Below, piece by piece: positions 1 to 11,613 of a DNA stretch of 64,000 nucleotides; the stretch's first letter is position 1, and each line of letters starts with the position of its first letter. A model generated the notes under the pieces. That model was not told the DNA's origin, made no database searches, and worked only from the letters and a program-made list of their open reading frames with translations. The position numbers were made by a program, and so were the translations under genes. The stretch is from Schistosoma haematobium. Its lineage: Eukaryota; Platyhelminthes; Trematoda; Strigeidida; Schistosomatidae. The stretch covers positions 5,035,616 through 5,099,615 of the forward strand of contig NC_067196.1 in assembly GCF_000699445.3 (NCBI RefSeq). Reading direction: 5' to 3'.

Positions 1-330
1 GAAGAATATCTCTTAGATTATTTACCAACGTAAGATAACCTAAATAAAAGCTAAGTCCACAATAACTGCCAACAATTGAAATGAAAACTAAGAGAATATA
101 ACAATTCGAAAAACCGTCACATCTAAACAGAAATTCAATGAATGTACAAAACCTGAATAGAACTATTAGAATATATTTCACATTACAAGTTCATGTCAAC
201 ACACCCAATAATAACGCACAATTAAATTGAGATAAGCATGACATATTCAAATAATGAAGAAATAGAGATCAGAGGTCAAACAAAACAAAACAAAACAAAA
301 AGCAAATAGAAAACAGACTTAACAACTAAC

Positions 331-496
331 CTGATTTAAAACAATACGAAGTGAATTTAAAACTTGTTGATGTTCACCCCATAGTGCACATCTATATTTC
401 ACATGACATAACTGTTGACAACGCCAAAAAACTAGATTGGCAAACGCTGGAGAATCATAAGACAATGCATTGTAGTGATTCACTAGGTCAATATAT
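331..496 (-). pseudogene. RPAP1: Duplicated RPAP1 exon in the inverted arm
   Basis: This is a mirror copy of the exon at 10429-10594, with the same encoded residues (core ALSYDSPAFANLVF and CALWGEHQQVLNSL). The acceptor AG and the CAG|GTTAGT donor are both kept. The next exon is cut at the unit junction near 2235, so this copy cannot encode the normal C terminus. It is called a pseudogene fragment made by segmental duplication. Confidence 0.75.
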
Positions 497-1138
497 CTAT
501 ACAGTAAAAAACAAAAGCGAGTAGTGGCACACATGATTATCTATAAAGATCCGAACGGTGCGTTAACTAAATATACCGTTCATTTACCTGGTATTTAAAC
601 ACATTTTCGAAATTAGAGCTAGTGATAATTTCTGGTCCCTTAAATCAAAGTGGGTAAGATTTAAAAACTCCGACACTGCAATACCTGAATATCAAATATT
701 CAAACTTCTATAAAATACGTATTTTGCATTATTGAAGAAACTGATACTTCATCCATACAATTTGAATTTCAGTCGGTCAGTGCAACAATCAAATGCTTTG
801 TTCATTCATTCACCCAATCTCACAGTAGTTTCAAGTAACATTTAGAAAATACATTCACTGAATACATGTCTAAAGCATGATTATTACACATATACATATA
901 CCCCATTTACTTTTCCTTGCTCGAGGTACTTACCTACTATATAAATGTTAGGACAGTGCAATCGATATTTACATCATTTATACAACTAGTAACTCCCATT
1001 GACTTTCAAGTATTTTTTAATGAACAGTCGAAAAGTGGAAGAAAAATCCAACTACTGCAAAAAGCACACTGAGCAAAGTGAAGAATACATATTTACTGTC
1101 TTTTCCGTGTTACAGACAATATTAGCAGTTAGAAAGCA

Positions 1139-1234
1139 CTAAAACAAGTGGAGCCAAGAAATTTCGGGCATATTGAAGTCACCACAAATAAGCTCGCCTG
1201 TGAATGGGAGGGATGATGCTAGTGTGAATACCTC
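1139..1234 (-). pseudogene. Non-LTR retrotransposon endonuclease fragment (left arm copy)
   Basis: Mirror of 9691-9786. Translated on the minus strand it gives an AP-endonuclease-like stretch with the motif GELICGDFNMPEISWLHL, where GDFN is the conserved catalytic signature of CR1/RTE-type endonucleases. It is bounded by stop codons. A 133-codon open frame at 1179-1580 overlaps it in another frame and has no recognised homology. Confidence 0.5.
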
Positions 1235-2489
1235 CTATAATACTGCTATGGGTAAGAGTATCTCGGATAAAGTCGTCGTAACCCTCGCGGGTGTGAGATG
1301 AGTTTGAAGTGAGGGATTGAATGTTCTTCATTAGCTCGGTATTTTGATAGCTAGACTTAGTGGGAGATGTATCAAATGAGCTAGTGAAGTTGATTGGGGA
1401 GTTTACCCAAGGGGAAAGGGTCGGAGTACTCTCTGATGGAAATTGTACGGAGGAAACAAATTTATGGTTTGCATGTGGTTTGAAATAACTTGGGCTATAT
1501 GCTTCAACAGAGGTGTCACTAGGAGTCGTATTCCAAAAATTCTTGTACAGGCCTACTGTGGAGTGTATGGTTACTTGCAAAATAGTCTTGATGGTTAGAC
1601 TTGTGGTGGATCAGACGATATACAAACGCAAAAAGTATCAACAAAGTTAATAAAAAGCAATAGTAATATTAATATATATCAGTTAAATGTTACAAATACA
1701 ATAAAAATGGGACTTTACTTAAGTTCACCCAAAATGATGCGTGTTCGGCTTTAATCTGGTACAATAAATCCACAATTAAAGATGCTTGATAATTCCAAAC
1801 GTATCGATGAACTCCCCAGGGTGTAATCCAAAGTAAGGTATGGTGTATTCGCTCTCACAGTCTATGAATGTAAATAATATTTATTTTAGATCATAGTTAA
1901 CTCAATCTCAAATGAAAACAGAACGGGAATGTGAGAGAAGCAGTGTATTTGTTAACCAGCAACGATATATCACGCTATGTAGTATCACAACGGAAAAAGT
2001 CTTCAAGGTCATTTACTTAAACAACAGGTACAATCATTTAATGATAAATTTACATGCAGTGAGAAATTGACAGAACAAATACAAATAATATTAAAAACTA
2101 TTTACGAGATAAGCTTATCAAACTTATCTCCACAGACTGGTAGCCTTTGTTATGGCTATTTACGTTAGCGTGAGAGAGGTCTGCTGCGCGTAACTGGAAG
2201 GAGTTGGGACTGTTATTACACATGCGAGCCGTTTGACAATGGTATAACAAGCTATATTTATACGAATTATGAATAGAAATAATATAAATTCGGAAATAAA
2301 GATTTAGTGATATCCATGGCAGAATAAATTTCAAAACAAGGAATCTTTATTCTTGCTCTATTTTTAAGATGAACTATAAGTATGAAAGTGACATAGTAGT
2401 TAAGGCGTCCAACTTCCGGAAAGTTAGTCAGTCTTAAAACTAGGGCTCATTTTGCCTGCATCGGATTGAACAACCGGATAATATCGTTG

Positions 2490-2771
2490 GTCAATTTTTG
2501 ATGTTTACAACTACAGTTGATAAGTGTCCATTCTGTGAGAATTGCTTTGGTAATGTCGGCAATTCATAAGCATTTTTAAACAGGGATGGATAGTAACCAG
2601 AAGTGAAATCCAGAAAGCGTGTTACGTCCTATTTGGGACTCACCAACTAGATTTACCTGCATCCCACAGTTAATGTTCACCCCGAAATTAGAGCCATTCG
2701 CTTCAAACACCATCACGTTGTCTACTTAGCTAATCAGTTCAGATAGTCAACTGACTTTTGCAATGGGGAGA
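2490..2771 (-). mobile_element. Degenerate Sm-alpha-type SINE (left arm copy)
   Basis: Mirror of the SINE at 11094-11375. It keeps the hammerhead-like helix II block GAGTCCCAAATAGGACG, but the CUGANGA core and GAAA box are mutated (TTGGTGAG and GTAA). A tRNA-like region lies upstream. Present only because it was inside the duplicated RPAP1 intron. Confidence 0.65.
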
Positions 2772-3103
2772 AATCTAATTCCTTTATATTAGTTGCTCTC
2801 TAAATCGTCCCATTATGTTTACAACTGTAATTCATCAGTCTATTTTTACTATTATTATAAAATATAGGCTAAATATGAACAAACTTCATCTCATGTAAAA
2901 TGTTCTGTAGCGTTGAAAGCGTCTATCTATATGATTAAAAGAAGAATATCTCTTAGATTATTTACCAACGTAAGATAACCTAAATAAAAGCTAAGTCCAC
3001 AATAACTGCCAACAATTGAAATGAAAACTAAGAGAATATAACAATTCGAAAAACCGTCACATCTAAACAGAAATTCAATGAATGTACAAAACCTGAATAG
3101 AAT

Positions 3104-3895
3104 TAGCAATTATATAGATATTGATGGAGATTAGTAACTTGTACAAGTACGTAGTTGTATTAGATCTTTTTTTCTAGATGAAAGATGGAACTAATAACTT
3201 TTTATAAGTTAAACGGTACTTTAATTAATAACTTGTCCTATAGTATAATTGTATAACATATTTTTAACTATTCCCAATATAACATGTAATACCTCATACT
3301 AGGCGTGGGAAAATTTTGAATATACATGGGAAAAATCTGTTCTTAAGTTGAACAAATGAAACACAACTTTCATAAGATCAATATTTCATCGTAATATAGA
3401 ACTTTTAACTAAAGTTATTTAACATGTAATGCATCAGTGTAAAATAATAATGATGAACATTCAAATTACTCTATGGATATTAGTCAAAACAACTAGTCTA
3501 TTGATTTCTTGTGGAATATAGGCTTGACTTTAAGCTTCAACCTACTAATAGGAATATTGTATATTGACCACTTTTATCATAGATACTAGAGAGAACTGAC
3601 AGAGATTCAGTTACCATGTTCTATATTATTAACAAAAACAATAAGATCATCTTGATTGTAAGAAAGAATTTATTTTTGGTCTAATTTGTCGAAATCAATT
3701 TCAACAGTAGTCAGGACAACATAGAACATTTTTATACTTAGATAATATATTATGAAAACAAAAGTCGTAAGTTGATTACACAATTTTTGAGTAGAATTGC
3801 GTGAGTTTATATTTATCGCCATTCTAATTAATAGTGTATGTAAGAGAATGATAGGTAGAATAAGAATAAATACTTTCAATTAATGTAATTTAAAT
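3104..3895. other. AT-rich spacer, no gene seen
   Basis: Lies between the inverted tandem copy and the first SINE. It is AT-rich with stop codons in all frames. A 69-codon open frame at 3670-3879 (-) is low complexity, Ile/Leu-rich and has no recognised similarity. Confidence 0.6.
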
Positions 3896-4075
3896 GGTTG
3901 AGGTCATGAGCTAATTGAAGCTGGATCACCATGCAACACATGGAAGCATTGGGCGGTCGTTTCGTCCTATTGTGGGACTCCTCACCAGTTCGTATCCACG
4001 ATCCCACCTCGCGAGATTCGAACACAAGACCTATCGGTCTTGCGTAGGAACACTTAACCTTTAGACCACTGAGCC
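3896..4075 (-). mobile_element. tRNA-derived SINE, 5'-truncated
   Basis: On the minus strand there is an A-box-like TGGTCTAAAGGTTAAG, then a B-box-like GTTCGAATCTC, then a hammerhead-like helix II block GAGTCCCACAATAGGACGAAACG, ending with the tail found in the partner element at 4089. RNA polymerase III promoter boxes and a short 3' region fit a tRNA-derived SINE. Members of the same family are at 4089-4365, 31142-31265 and 32325-32576. Confidence 0.75.
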
Positions 4076-4088
4076 TGTATTCAATGAT

Positions 4089-4365
4089 GGAGTTCGATCG
4101 GTTCTGTTGTGAGATAATAACTCACTGAAGACAATGGTTGATGTGTTGCTCAGTGGTCTATAGGTAAAGCGTTAACGTGCAAGTCTGGTATGTCCTGGGT
4201 TCGAATCTCGTGAGGCGGGATCATGGATGCGTACTGCTCAGGAGTCTCACACCTAAACGAAACGGTCGTTTAATGCTTCCAGGTTTTCCATGGTGATCTA
4301 GCTTCAATTGACTCATGGTTTCAACTATTAAAATAACTATAATATCCACAAAAACCACTTCTGAT
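4089..4365 (+). mobile_element. tRNA-derived SINE, near full length
   Basis: Begins with a head shared with the minus-strand copy at 32325-32576 (GGAGTTC, CTGTTGTGAGATA, ACTCACTGAAGAC). Then follow an A-box-like TGGTCTATAGGTAAAGCG, the B box GGGTTCGAATCTC, a GAAACG ribozyme-like segment, and a tail shared with 31142-31265. It is head to head with the copy at 3896-4075, so the pair forms a large imperfect palindrome. Confidence 0.78.
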
Positions 4366-5329
4366 ACTAATGTAAGCTATCTTTAAAGTAAAGGTTAATT
4401 TAGATGATTTTGAGTTACAGTTTATATGTATGTGTGTGTGAGCCAACATTAGTTCTGATTTGTATAAACTAAAGTTTAGGAAAGACCTCAGGTTGAATTC
4501 ACTAGTTCAGTGTTAAATATCTCAACTTTCAAGTCATTGCTTCAATGTGGTAAACAAATATTATTCATCCACCAGTTTATTTTCAAGAGTTTACTGTTTC
4601 TTCCTGTAAGTGATCATATTACAGTGAATAATGAATGGTTGTAGATTCAGACATTCTAATAGATACTGATTATAATGACAGTTTACTGATAAATTTTTAG
4701 GATTTTCGTTTATGGTATAAATAGCTTATCATATGATAAGTATTAATTTCTATTCAGTAGACTTTTATCAATTCAGTAATAGAAAACCAATCGAGATCTA
4801 TTATCATAGGATTGTTATCTAATCATATTAGTTGAGTTAGTTTCATACCAACCAGTCTATGAATATCCCTTTCTTTACTTATGTGTTATTATTATGTTTC
4901 ATTATTTTAGTGAATTAACTAGACCCTCATGAAACTAGTTATTACTTCAAAAGGGAAACACATAGAATAGCAATACATGGCTTAATTTCGCTCCTGATTC
5001 AATGATTGCTCAACTCTAAATTAAACCTAGGTCGTCGTATTTCATAATGACAATAAATATTCTTAAAATTTTGAACTATTGATTAACTAGTGTAAGGTTA
5101 GCTCATCTACGATTCAAAATCTGGTTAATATATATAAATACCACTGTGCTAACATCTAAGATTATGGAGCTAGGTGATAACTATTCGAATTCGACATCCA
5201 TTATTAATCCTCTCAAGATTGCTGTTGATAAAGAGTGTCTACTAATAAGAAACTTAAGTCCAGGGTTTTTTCATGAATGTCTCCAACCATCTAACATTTT
5301 ATTTGTTTAAATCTAAGTACTGATTATGG
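4366..5329. other. AT-rich sequence, no gene seen
   Basis: About 960 bases of AT-rich sequence with a short TG-rich stretch near 4426. I see no open frame, RNA gene or repeat family member here. Confidence 0.55.
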
Positions 5330-6039
5330 TACCCAACCGTTGTTGCTACCTTGACGTGGTGGTCGGGCTTGCCTATCGTGATGAAGCGATCAAGCTATAC
5401 TGGCTGGTACAACCGTTCCTCAAGGTCCTAGTATGTCAGACAGGTCGGTTGAAGAGCGGTAAGACTAAAAGCAACAAATCTAAGGTCCGAAGGTGAAGTC
5501 GTACCACTGATTGTACAGAGGTGTCACAGCAGTAATGTGTTTCCTTCAGACAATCAGCATGAAAACGATGCTCCCTTCCGACAAGGAGGGGTGGGGTCAG
5601 AAAAGGTCGACGCTAAAAATGCACACCTCGCCTTATCCAATGGATATCCGTCTCCGACGGTAAGGTCTCAACAAGTACGGAGGTAACACAAAAATTACCC
5701 ATAAAAAGTGATGTGTGACCGACCTCAAGCAGTTGTTCCTTGAGCACTGCGATCACGCTCCCAGGTCACTATGACCATCTTTAATCCAAGTTCCTTTTTA
5801 GGCACCTCCGGAAGAACCCTTCCACGGTGTGGACAACCGGGAAGTGATAACCGCCCTCACATCTCTAACAGCACTCAAAACCACTGTATTCATAATCAAC
5901 CTCCCTCTTCAATTCCTACTATTCCTCCTACATAGACTTTCACCTCTAAATTTCCTCTTTCGGCTTCCCATTCAAATATCACCACAGCTAACGATTCTAG
6001 TGCGCAAAACACTGTCCCAGGTCTACTGAAACCTCGCTC

Positions 6040-6772
6040 CAAACTACACATTGGAGCCTTCAATGTACGCACCCTATGTCAAATCGGTCAACAGGCTTCT
6101 CTGGCTAGAACCCTAGAATCTCGTATCATTGATGTATGCTGTGTCTCTGAAACACGCATACGGGATCCCAGTGTGGACATTCATTTGACCTCACCTCAGC
6201 GAAACGGAGAGCCAACGAGATACACCCTCCGTGTATCTGGTGACCCGACGCCCAGCTCTCGTGGACTGGCAGGAGTAGGCATAGCACTGAACATGACGGC
6301 AGAACAAGCACTGTTAGTGTGGATCAACGTTAACAGTCGTTTATGTGCTGTTCGGCTCCGTAAGAACTCGGACGGATAGGGACACATGTCATTGCCTTTT
6401 TGTCGTTTCTGCCTACGCTCCCACCGACTGCAGCTCAGATGAAGTGAAGGATGAATTTTACAGAAAGCTAAACGTTCAGACATGGTACTCGTAGCAGGTG
6501 ACTTTAATGCTCAGATAGGTAGTTTAAACCAAACAGAAAGGCATTTAGGTGGGTATTTTAGTATTCCAGCACAACGAACAGATAATGGTGATCGTCTGCT
6601 GCAACTGTGCTCAGACAATCGTTTATTTTTAGCAAGCGCAAATTTTAAGCATAAGGAGAGACATCGTCTAACATGGCGACCCCCTACACCAAACCAACGA
6701 TGGACTCTAATAGACCATATTGCCATCAGTCATCGTTGGAGAGGGTCGGTAGAAGATTGTCGTTCATTCTGA
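6040..6772 (+). pseudogene. AP-type endonuclease domain of the RTE-like element
   Basis: Reading frames give in order GAFNVRTLCQIGQQ (about 6054), VCCVSETRIRDPS (about 6138), SRGLAGVGIALN (about 6258), then after a frameshift near 6375 VVSAYAPTD, and MVLVAGDFNAQIG (6482). The last frame ends with RWTLIDHIAISHRWRGSVEDCRS. These are the conserved blocks of AP-like endonucleases that nick target DNA. At least two frameshifts separate them, so the domain is not expressed intact. The frame then continues at 6782-7072 as a divergent linker. Confidence 0.85.
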
Positions 6773-7599
6773 ATTACCTATATGGTCTTCGACCACGCCC
6801 TAAGACGGGCACGCATCTGCTTGTGCCTCACTGGACGGAAAAAAACCTCGGTTAAAAGACCCATCAGAACTGAATTGAGTAGCAAGAAAACCAAAAGTAG
6901 TTTCCAGGAACAACTGAGGTCACAATTAGGTAGTTCTGAAAACGAGGCTGACCCAGGTGTTGCTCGGAAAGATATACAAACAGCAGTGATATCTTTTAGT
7001 GATTTAGGCCACAGGGTTACAAAGAACCAATGGATTCCTTTCAAGGTCTATTGCACTGATGGATTCTCGTAAACACATTGCATCAGGCTCTGAACACAAT
7101 GAAGAGTGAAAACAAATCAGATCTAGGTTAAGTCTTTAGCTATTCTACAATTACCCTCCATTCCCAGACTGTGTGAATGTAACATTGAAGTAGGTCTGTA
7201 GAATTATGGTCTACTATGGTATTAGTACTGCTCTAATAATAGACCTAATCCTAAAATTGTAGATTTGTCATGATATAACTGCCTAATCTATAAGATCTTA
7301 CATGGAAGTCACATCATGGACTACACCAACTCACTGTATCTTATCAACTACCAATACATGATGTAGAACAAGGTTAGGCTAGAGAAGGAACAATATATTT
7401 AATATGAATAGAAGATATAAGGTAATATTCAGATGGACCACGCCTGCATGGCCGAACCATGCTACTCGATCAACTCTAGTTTATTCCATTCGTTGTTCGC
7501 GCCTTCTCCATTGTTAGGTATTTCTCCGCGTTAAATATTGAATGTCTATTTTCTGAGTAGTCTCGTGTTCACAGCTTTGTGGATTGTGTGGCTATTGTC

Positions 7600-8293
7600 C
7601 AATGCCACTACAGGTCCCCCAACTCTAGCAGAAGTTCAAAAGGCTATAGTTAATCGGAAACCAGGAAGGGTAGCTGGTCCAGATGGATTGACACCAGATA
7701 ATTTTAAGGGTGGTAATCCAATTTTGACGATTAGGTTGACTGATATTTTAGATAAGATTTGGGAGTTAGACGTTATTCTATCTGACTGGTCACAATCACT
7801 TACCGTCCCAATATATAAGAGAGCGTTAAAATCATCCTGTGGAAACCATAGAGGGATTAGTTTAACTAATACAGTATCTAAAATACTAGCCCCGATAATT
7901 ATCACACGCCTAACTAAGACTCGTGAACTGCAAACACGAGAGAATCAAGCTGGCTTCAGACCTGGTCGTGGCTGCATCGACCACATATTCACCATTCGTC
8001 AGGTTCTAGAACATTGGCATACTTATCGACGTCCGACAATGGTGGTCTTTCTTGACTTAAAATTAGCATTTGACTCGGTAGACCGCGAGTTTCTATGGCA
8101 GTGTCTTTCATTGAAAGGCGTTCCTCAGAAGTACATAAACGCTACCAGTCGAGTCAGAGCTTATGGCGAACTATCATCTGCTTTTGGAACTTCAAGTGGT
8201 GTCCGACAAGACTGTCCACTTTCTCCATTTTTGTTTAACTTCATCATAGACCTTCTAATGGATATAACATTCTCGTCTACGGTTATGATTTGA
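7600..8293 (+). pseudogene. Reverse transcriptase N-terminal half of the RTE-like element
   Basis: The protein shows PGRVAGPDGLTPDNFK, then NHRGISLTNTVSKILA, NQAGFRPGRGCIDHIF, MVVFLDLKLAFDSVDRE (motif A with catalytic Asp) and SGVRQDCPLSPFLFNF (motif B). The open frame stops at 8293, shortly after motif B. No YADD/FADD motif C follows, so the enzyme is truncated. The start at 7538 is only the first in-frame codon after the upstream disruption and is not a true initiator. Confidence 0.9.
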
Positions 8294-9690
8294 AGCTCAC
8301 GAGTTCACTTATGCTGCGAACGAGAACAAGACTCAATGACCGAAGACCAGTAATCTAACTATTGATGCGTCCCAGCCCCGCTATCTAGAAGGAGAAGTCC
8401 AGGCTTGGTATGGAAAATATATTCTGCAAACGGCCAGAGAACGATCGAGCAAGCAAGCAAGGGAACACTCCCCACTGCTATCATATAACTTGCCCTCAAC
8501 ACCTCGAAGTTGCGAAAAGGGTGGTGAGCTTCAGCGTAACAAGCCTTCTTACACGCAGCCCAAAATCATTAATAACAATGGTAATAATAGGTTTCTCACT
8601 CCACACCCTATCTACATTCCCCAGGATCACAACTGTAATTACTCTCAGAAAGAAACTTTTCACACCCTTTAGTACTAAGTTATCACATAAAAACGGCTCG
8701 CATGTGTAATAACAGTCCCAACTCCTTCCAGTTACGCGCAGCAGACCTCTCTCACGCTAACGTAAATAGCCATAACAAAGGCTACCAGTCTGTGGAGATA
8801 AGTTTGATAAGCTTATCTTGTAAATAGTTTTTAATATTATTTGTATTTGTTCTGTCAATTTCTCACTGCATGTAAATTTATCATTAAATGATTGTACCTG
8901 TTGTTTAAGTAAATGACCTTGAAGACTTTTTCCGTTGTGATACTACATAGCGTGATATATCGTTGCTGGTTAACAAATACACTGCTTCTCTCACATTCCC
9001 CGTTCTGTTTTCATTTGAGATTGAGTTAACTATGATCTAAAATAAATATTATTTACATTCATAGACTGTGAGAGCGAATACACCATACCTTACTTTGGAT
9101 TACACCCCTGGGGAGTTCATCGATACGTTTGGAATTATCAAGCATCTTTAATTGTGGATTTATTGTACCAGATTAAAGCCGAACACGCATCATTTTGGGT
9201 GAACTTAAGTAAAGTCCCATTTTTATTGTATTTGTAACATTTAACTGATATATATTAATATTACTATTGCTTTTTATTAACTTTGTTGATACTTTTTGCG
9301 TTTGTATATCGTCTGATCCACCACAAGTCTAACCATCAAGACTATTTTGCAAGTAACCATACACTCCACAGTAGGCCTGTACAAGAATTTTTGGAATACG
9401 ACTCCTAGTGACACCTCTGTTGAAGCATATAGCCCAAGTTATTTCAAACCACATGCAAACCATAAATTTGTTTCCTCCGTACAATTTCCATCAGAGAGTA
9501 CTCCGACCCTTTCCCTTGGGTAAACTCCCAATCAACTTCACTAGCTCATTTGATACATCTCCCACTAAGTCTAGCTATCAAAATACCGAGCTAATGAAGA
9601 ACATTCAATCCCTCACTTCAAACTCATCTCACACCCGCGAGGGTTACGACGACTTTATCCGAGATACTCTTACCCATAGCAGTATTATAG

Positions 9691-9786
9691 GAGGTATTCA
9701 CACTAGCATCATCCCTCCCATTCACAGGCGAGCTTATTTGTGGTGACTTCAATATGCCCGAAATTTCTTGGCTCCACTTGTTTTAG
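9691..9786 (+). pseudogene. Non-LTR retrotransposon endonuclease fragment
   Basis: A short frame, preceded and followed by stop codons, translates to FTGELICGDFNMPEISWLHL. GDFN is the typical catalytic block of CR1/RTE-like endonucleases. The piece sits in an RPAP1 intron. Upstream open sequence at 9408-9746 is in another frame and is not recognisable. Confidence 0.5.
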
Positions 9787-10428
9787 TGCTTTCTAACTGC
9801 TAATATTGTCTGTAACACGGAAAAGACAGTAAATATGTATTCTTCACTTTGCTCAGTGTGCTTTTTGCAGTAGTTGGATTTTTCTTCCACTTTTCGACTG
9901 TTCATTAAAAAATACTTGAAAGTCAATGGGAGTTACTAGTTGTATAAATGATGTAAATATCGATTGCACTGTCCTAACATTTATATAGTAGGTAAGTACC
10001 TCGAGCAAGGAAAAGTAAATGGGGTATATGTATATGTGTAATAATCATGCTTTAGACATGTATTCAGTGAATGTATTTTCTAAATGTTACTTGAAACTAC
10101 TGTGAGATTGGGTGAATGAATGAACAAAGCATTTGATTGTTGCACTGACCGACTGAAATTCAAATTGTATGGATGAAGTATCAGTTTCTTCAATAATGCA
10201 AAATACGTATTTTATAGAAGTTTGAATATTTGATATTCAGGTATTGCAGTGTCGGAGTTTTTAAATCTTACCCACTTTGATTTAAGGGACCAGAAATTAT
10301 CACTAGCTCTAATTTCGAAAATGTGTTTAAATACCAGGTAAATGAACGGTATATTTAGTTAACGCACCGTTCGGATCTTTATAGATAATCATGTGTGCCA
10401 TTACTCGCTTTTGTTTTTTACTGTATAG

Positions 10429-10594
10429 ATATATTGACCTAGTGAATCACTACAATGCATTGTCTTATGATTCTCCAGCGTTTGCCAATCTAGTTTTTTG
10501 GCGTTGTCAACAGTTATGTCATGTGAAATATAGATGTGCACTATGGGGTGAACATCAACAAGTTTTAAATTCACTTCGTATTGTTTTAAATCAG
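10429..10594 (+). CDS. RPAP1: RPAP1 C-terminal-region exon
   Basis: RPAP1 is an RNA polymerase II-associated protein that works with the chaperone and GPN GTPase machinery in Pol II assembly and import. The exon is flanked by an acceptor (TTTTTTACTGTATAG) and a donor (CAG|GTTAGT). It encodes YIDLVNHYNALSYDSPAF, then CALWGEHQQVLNSLRIVLNQ. As remembered, the animal RPAP1 C-terminal region has the same order: F-x-AVS-F-G-D, an LPLQRR-like stretch, then an L-F-G-E-H-x-x-x-L-R-x-L block. The exon ends in phase 0 and joins in frame to the exon at 11614. The upstream exon was not found in the window. Confidence 0.72.
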
Positions 10595-11093
10595 GTTAGT
10601 TGTTAAGTCTGTTTTCTATTTGCTTTTTGTTTTGTTTTGTTTTGTTTGACCTCTGATCTCTATTTCTTCATTATTTGAATATGTCATGCTTATCTCAATT
10701 TAATTGTACGTTATTATTGGGTGTGTTGACATGAACTTGTAATGTGAAATATATTCTAATAGTTCTATTCAGGTTTTGTACATTCATTGAATTTCTGTTT
10801 AGATGTGACGGTTTTTCGAATTGTTATATTCTCTTAGTTTTCATTTCAATTGTTGGCAGTTATTGTGGACTTAGCTTTTATTTAGGTTATCTTACGTTGG
10901 TAAATAATCTAAGAGATATTCTTCTTTTAATCATATAGATAGACGCTTTCAACGCTACAGAACATTTTACACGAGATGAAGTTTGTTCATATTTAGCCTA
11001 TATTTTATAATAATAGTAAAAATAGACTGATGAATTACAGTTGTAAACATAATGGGACGATTTAGAGAGCAACTAATATAAAGGAATTAGATT

Positions 11094-11375
11094 TCTCCCC
11101 ATTGCAAAAGTCAGTTGACTATCTGAACTGATTAGCTAAGTAGACAACGTGATGGTGTTTGAAGCGAATGGCTCTAATTTCGGGGTGAACATTAACTGTG
11201 GGATGCAGGTAAATCTAGTTGGTGAGTCCCAAATAGGACGTAACACGCTTTCTGGATTTCACTTCTGGTTACTATCCATCCCTGTTTAAAAATGCTTATG
11301 AATTGCCGACATTACCAAAGCAATTCTCACAGAATGGACACTTATCAACTGTAGTTGTAAACATCAAAAATTGAC
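11094..11375 (+). mobile_element. Degenerate Sm-alpha-type SINE in an RPAP1 intron
   Basis: Contains the head found in other copies (CCCCATTGCAAAAGTCAG), a decayed tRNA-like region (GTGATGGTGTTTGAAGCG), the hammerhead-like block GAGTCCCAAATAGGACG near 11224-11240 and the TTACTATCCATC tail near 11270. The core positions CUGANGA and GAAA are mutated, so self-cleavage is not expected. Confidence 0.68.
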
Positions 11376-11613
11376 CAACGATATTATCCGGTTGTTCAAT
11401 CCGATGCAGGCAAAATGAGCCCTAGTTTTAAGACTGACTAACTTTCCGGAAGTTGGACGCCTTAACTACTATGTCACTTTCATACTCATAGTTCATCCTA
11501 AAAATAGAGCAAGAATAAAGATTCCTTGTTTTGAAATTTATTCTGCCATGGATATCACTAAATCTTTATTTCCGAATTTATATTATTTCTATTCATAATT
11601 CGTATAAATATAG

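Larger units (their letters stand above)
1..3103 (-). repeat. Inverted, tandemly joined copy of a 2,940-bp RPAP1-derived segment
   Basis: Read on the minus strand, positions 2940 to 1 are one full copy of the segment at 8691-11630, circularly permuted. The first 163 bases (1-163) recur at 2941-3103, so a second unit begins with a period of 2,940 bp and homology stops at 3103. At about 2235 the 3' end of the segment (mid-exon of RPAP1) is fused directly to its 5' end, with a 2-3 bp AAA microhomology. Divergence between the arms is very low: a few substitutions and two 1-base indels near 9510-9535. The array runs off the left edge of the window. The copy includes one RPAP1 exon, a degenerate Sm-alpha SINE and a non-LTR endonuclease fragment. 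Confidence 0.9.
5330..8560 (+). mobile_element. SR2/RTE-like non-LTR retrotransposon, broken
   Basis: A single-ORF type element with its 5' UTR-like head from 5330 (CCTTGACGTGGTGGTCGGGC at about 5350), endonuclease blocks at 6040-6770, a linker to about 7080, a non-coding interruption at about 7110-7540, the reverse transcriptase fingers and palm at 7600-8260, and a 3' UTR-like segment to about 8560. The RT is cut before the active-site FADD/YADD block, and the thumb and C-terminal part are deleted. The 3' segment (AACACCTCGAAGTTGCGAAA) recurs at 28843-28910. RTE elements move by target-primed reverse transcription; this copy cannot encode a working enzyme. Confidence 0.85.

Noticed and set aside
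275..300. CAAAA repeat as a functional element (and its mirror at 10622-10650)
   Set aside because: A simple pentanucleotide microsatellite in an intron, duplicated with the arm.
4021..4210. Genuine tRNA genes at the A/B-box sequences
   Set aside because: The boxes are present, but I could not fold an acceptor stem or anticodon arm, and the same segments occur in several dispersed copies with common tails, so they are SINE heads.
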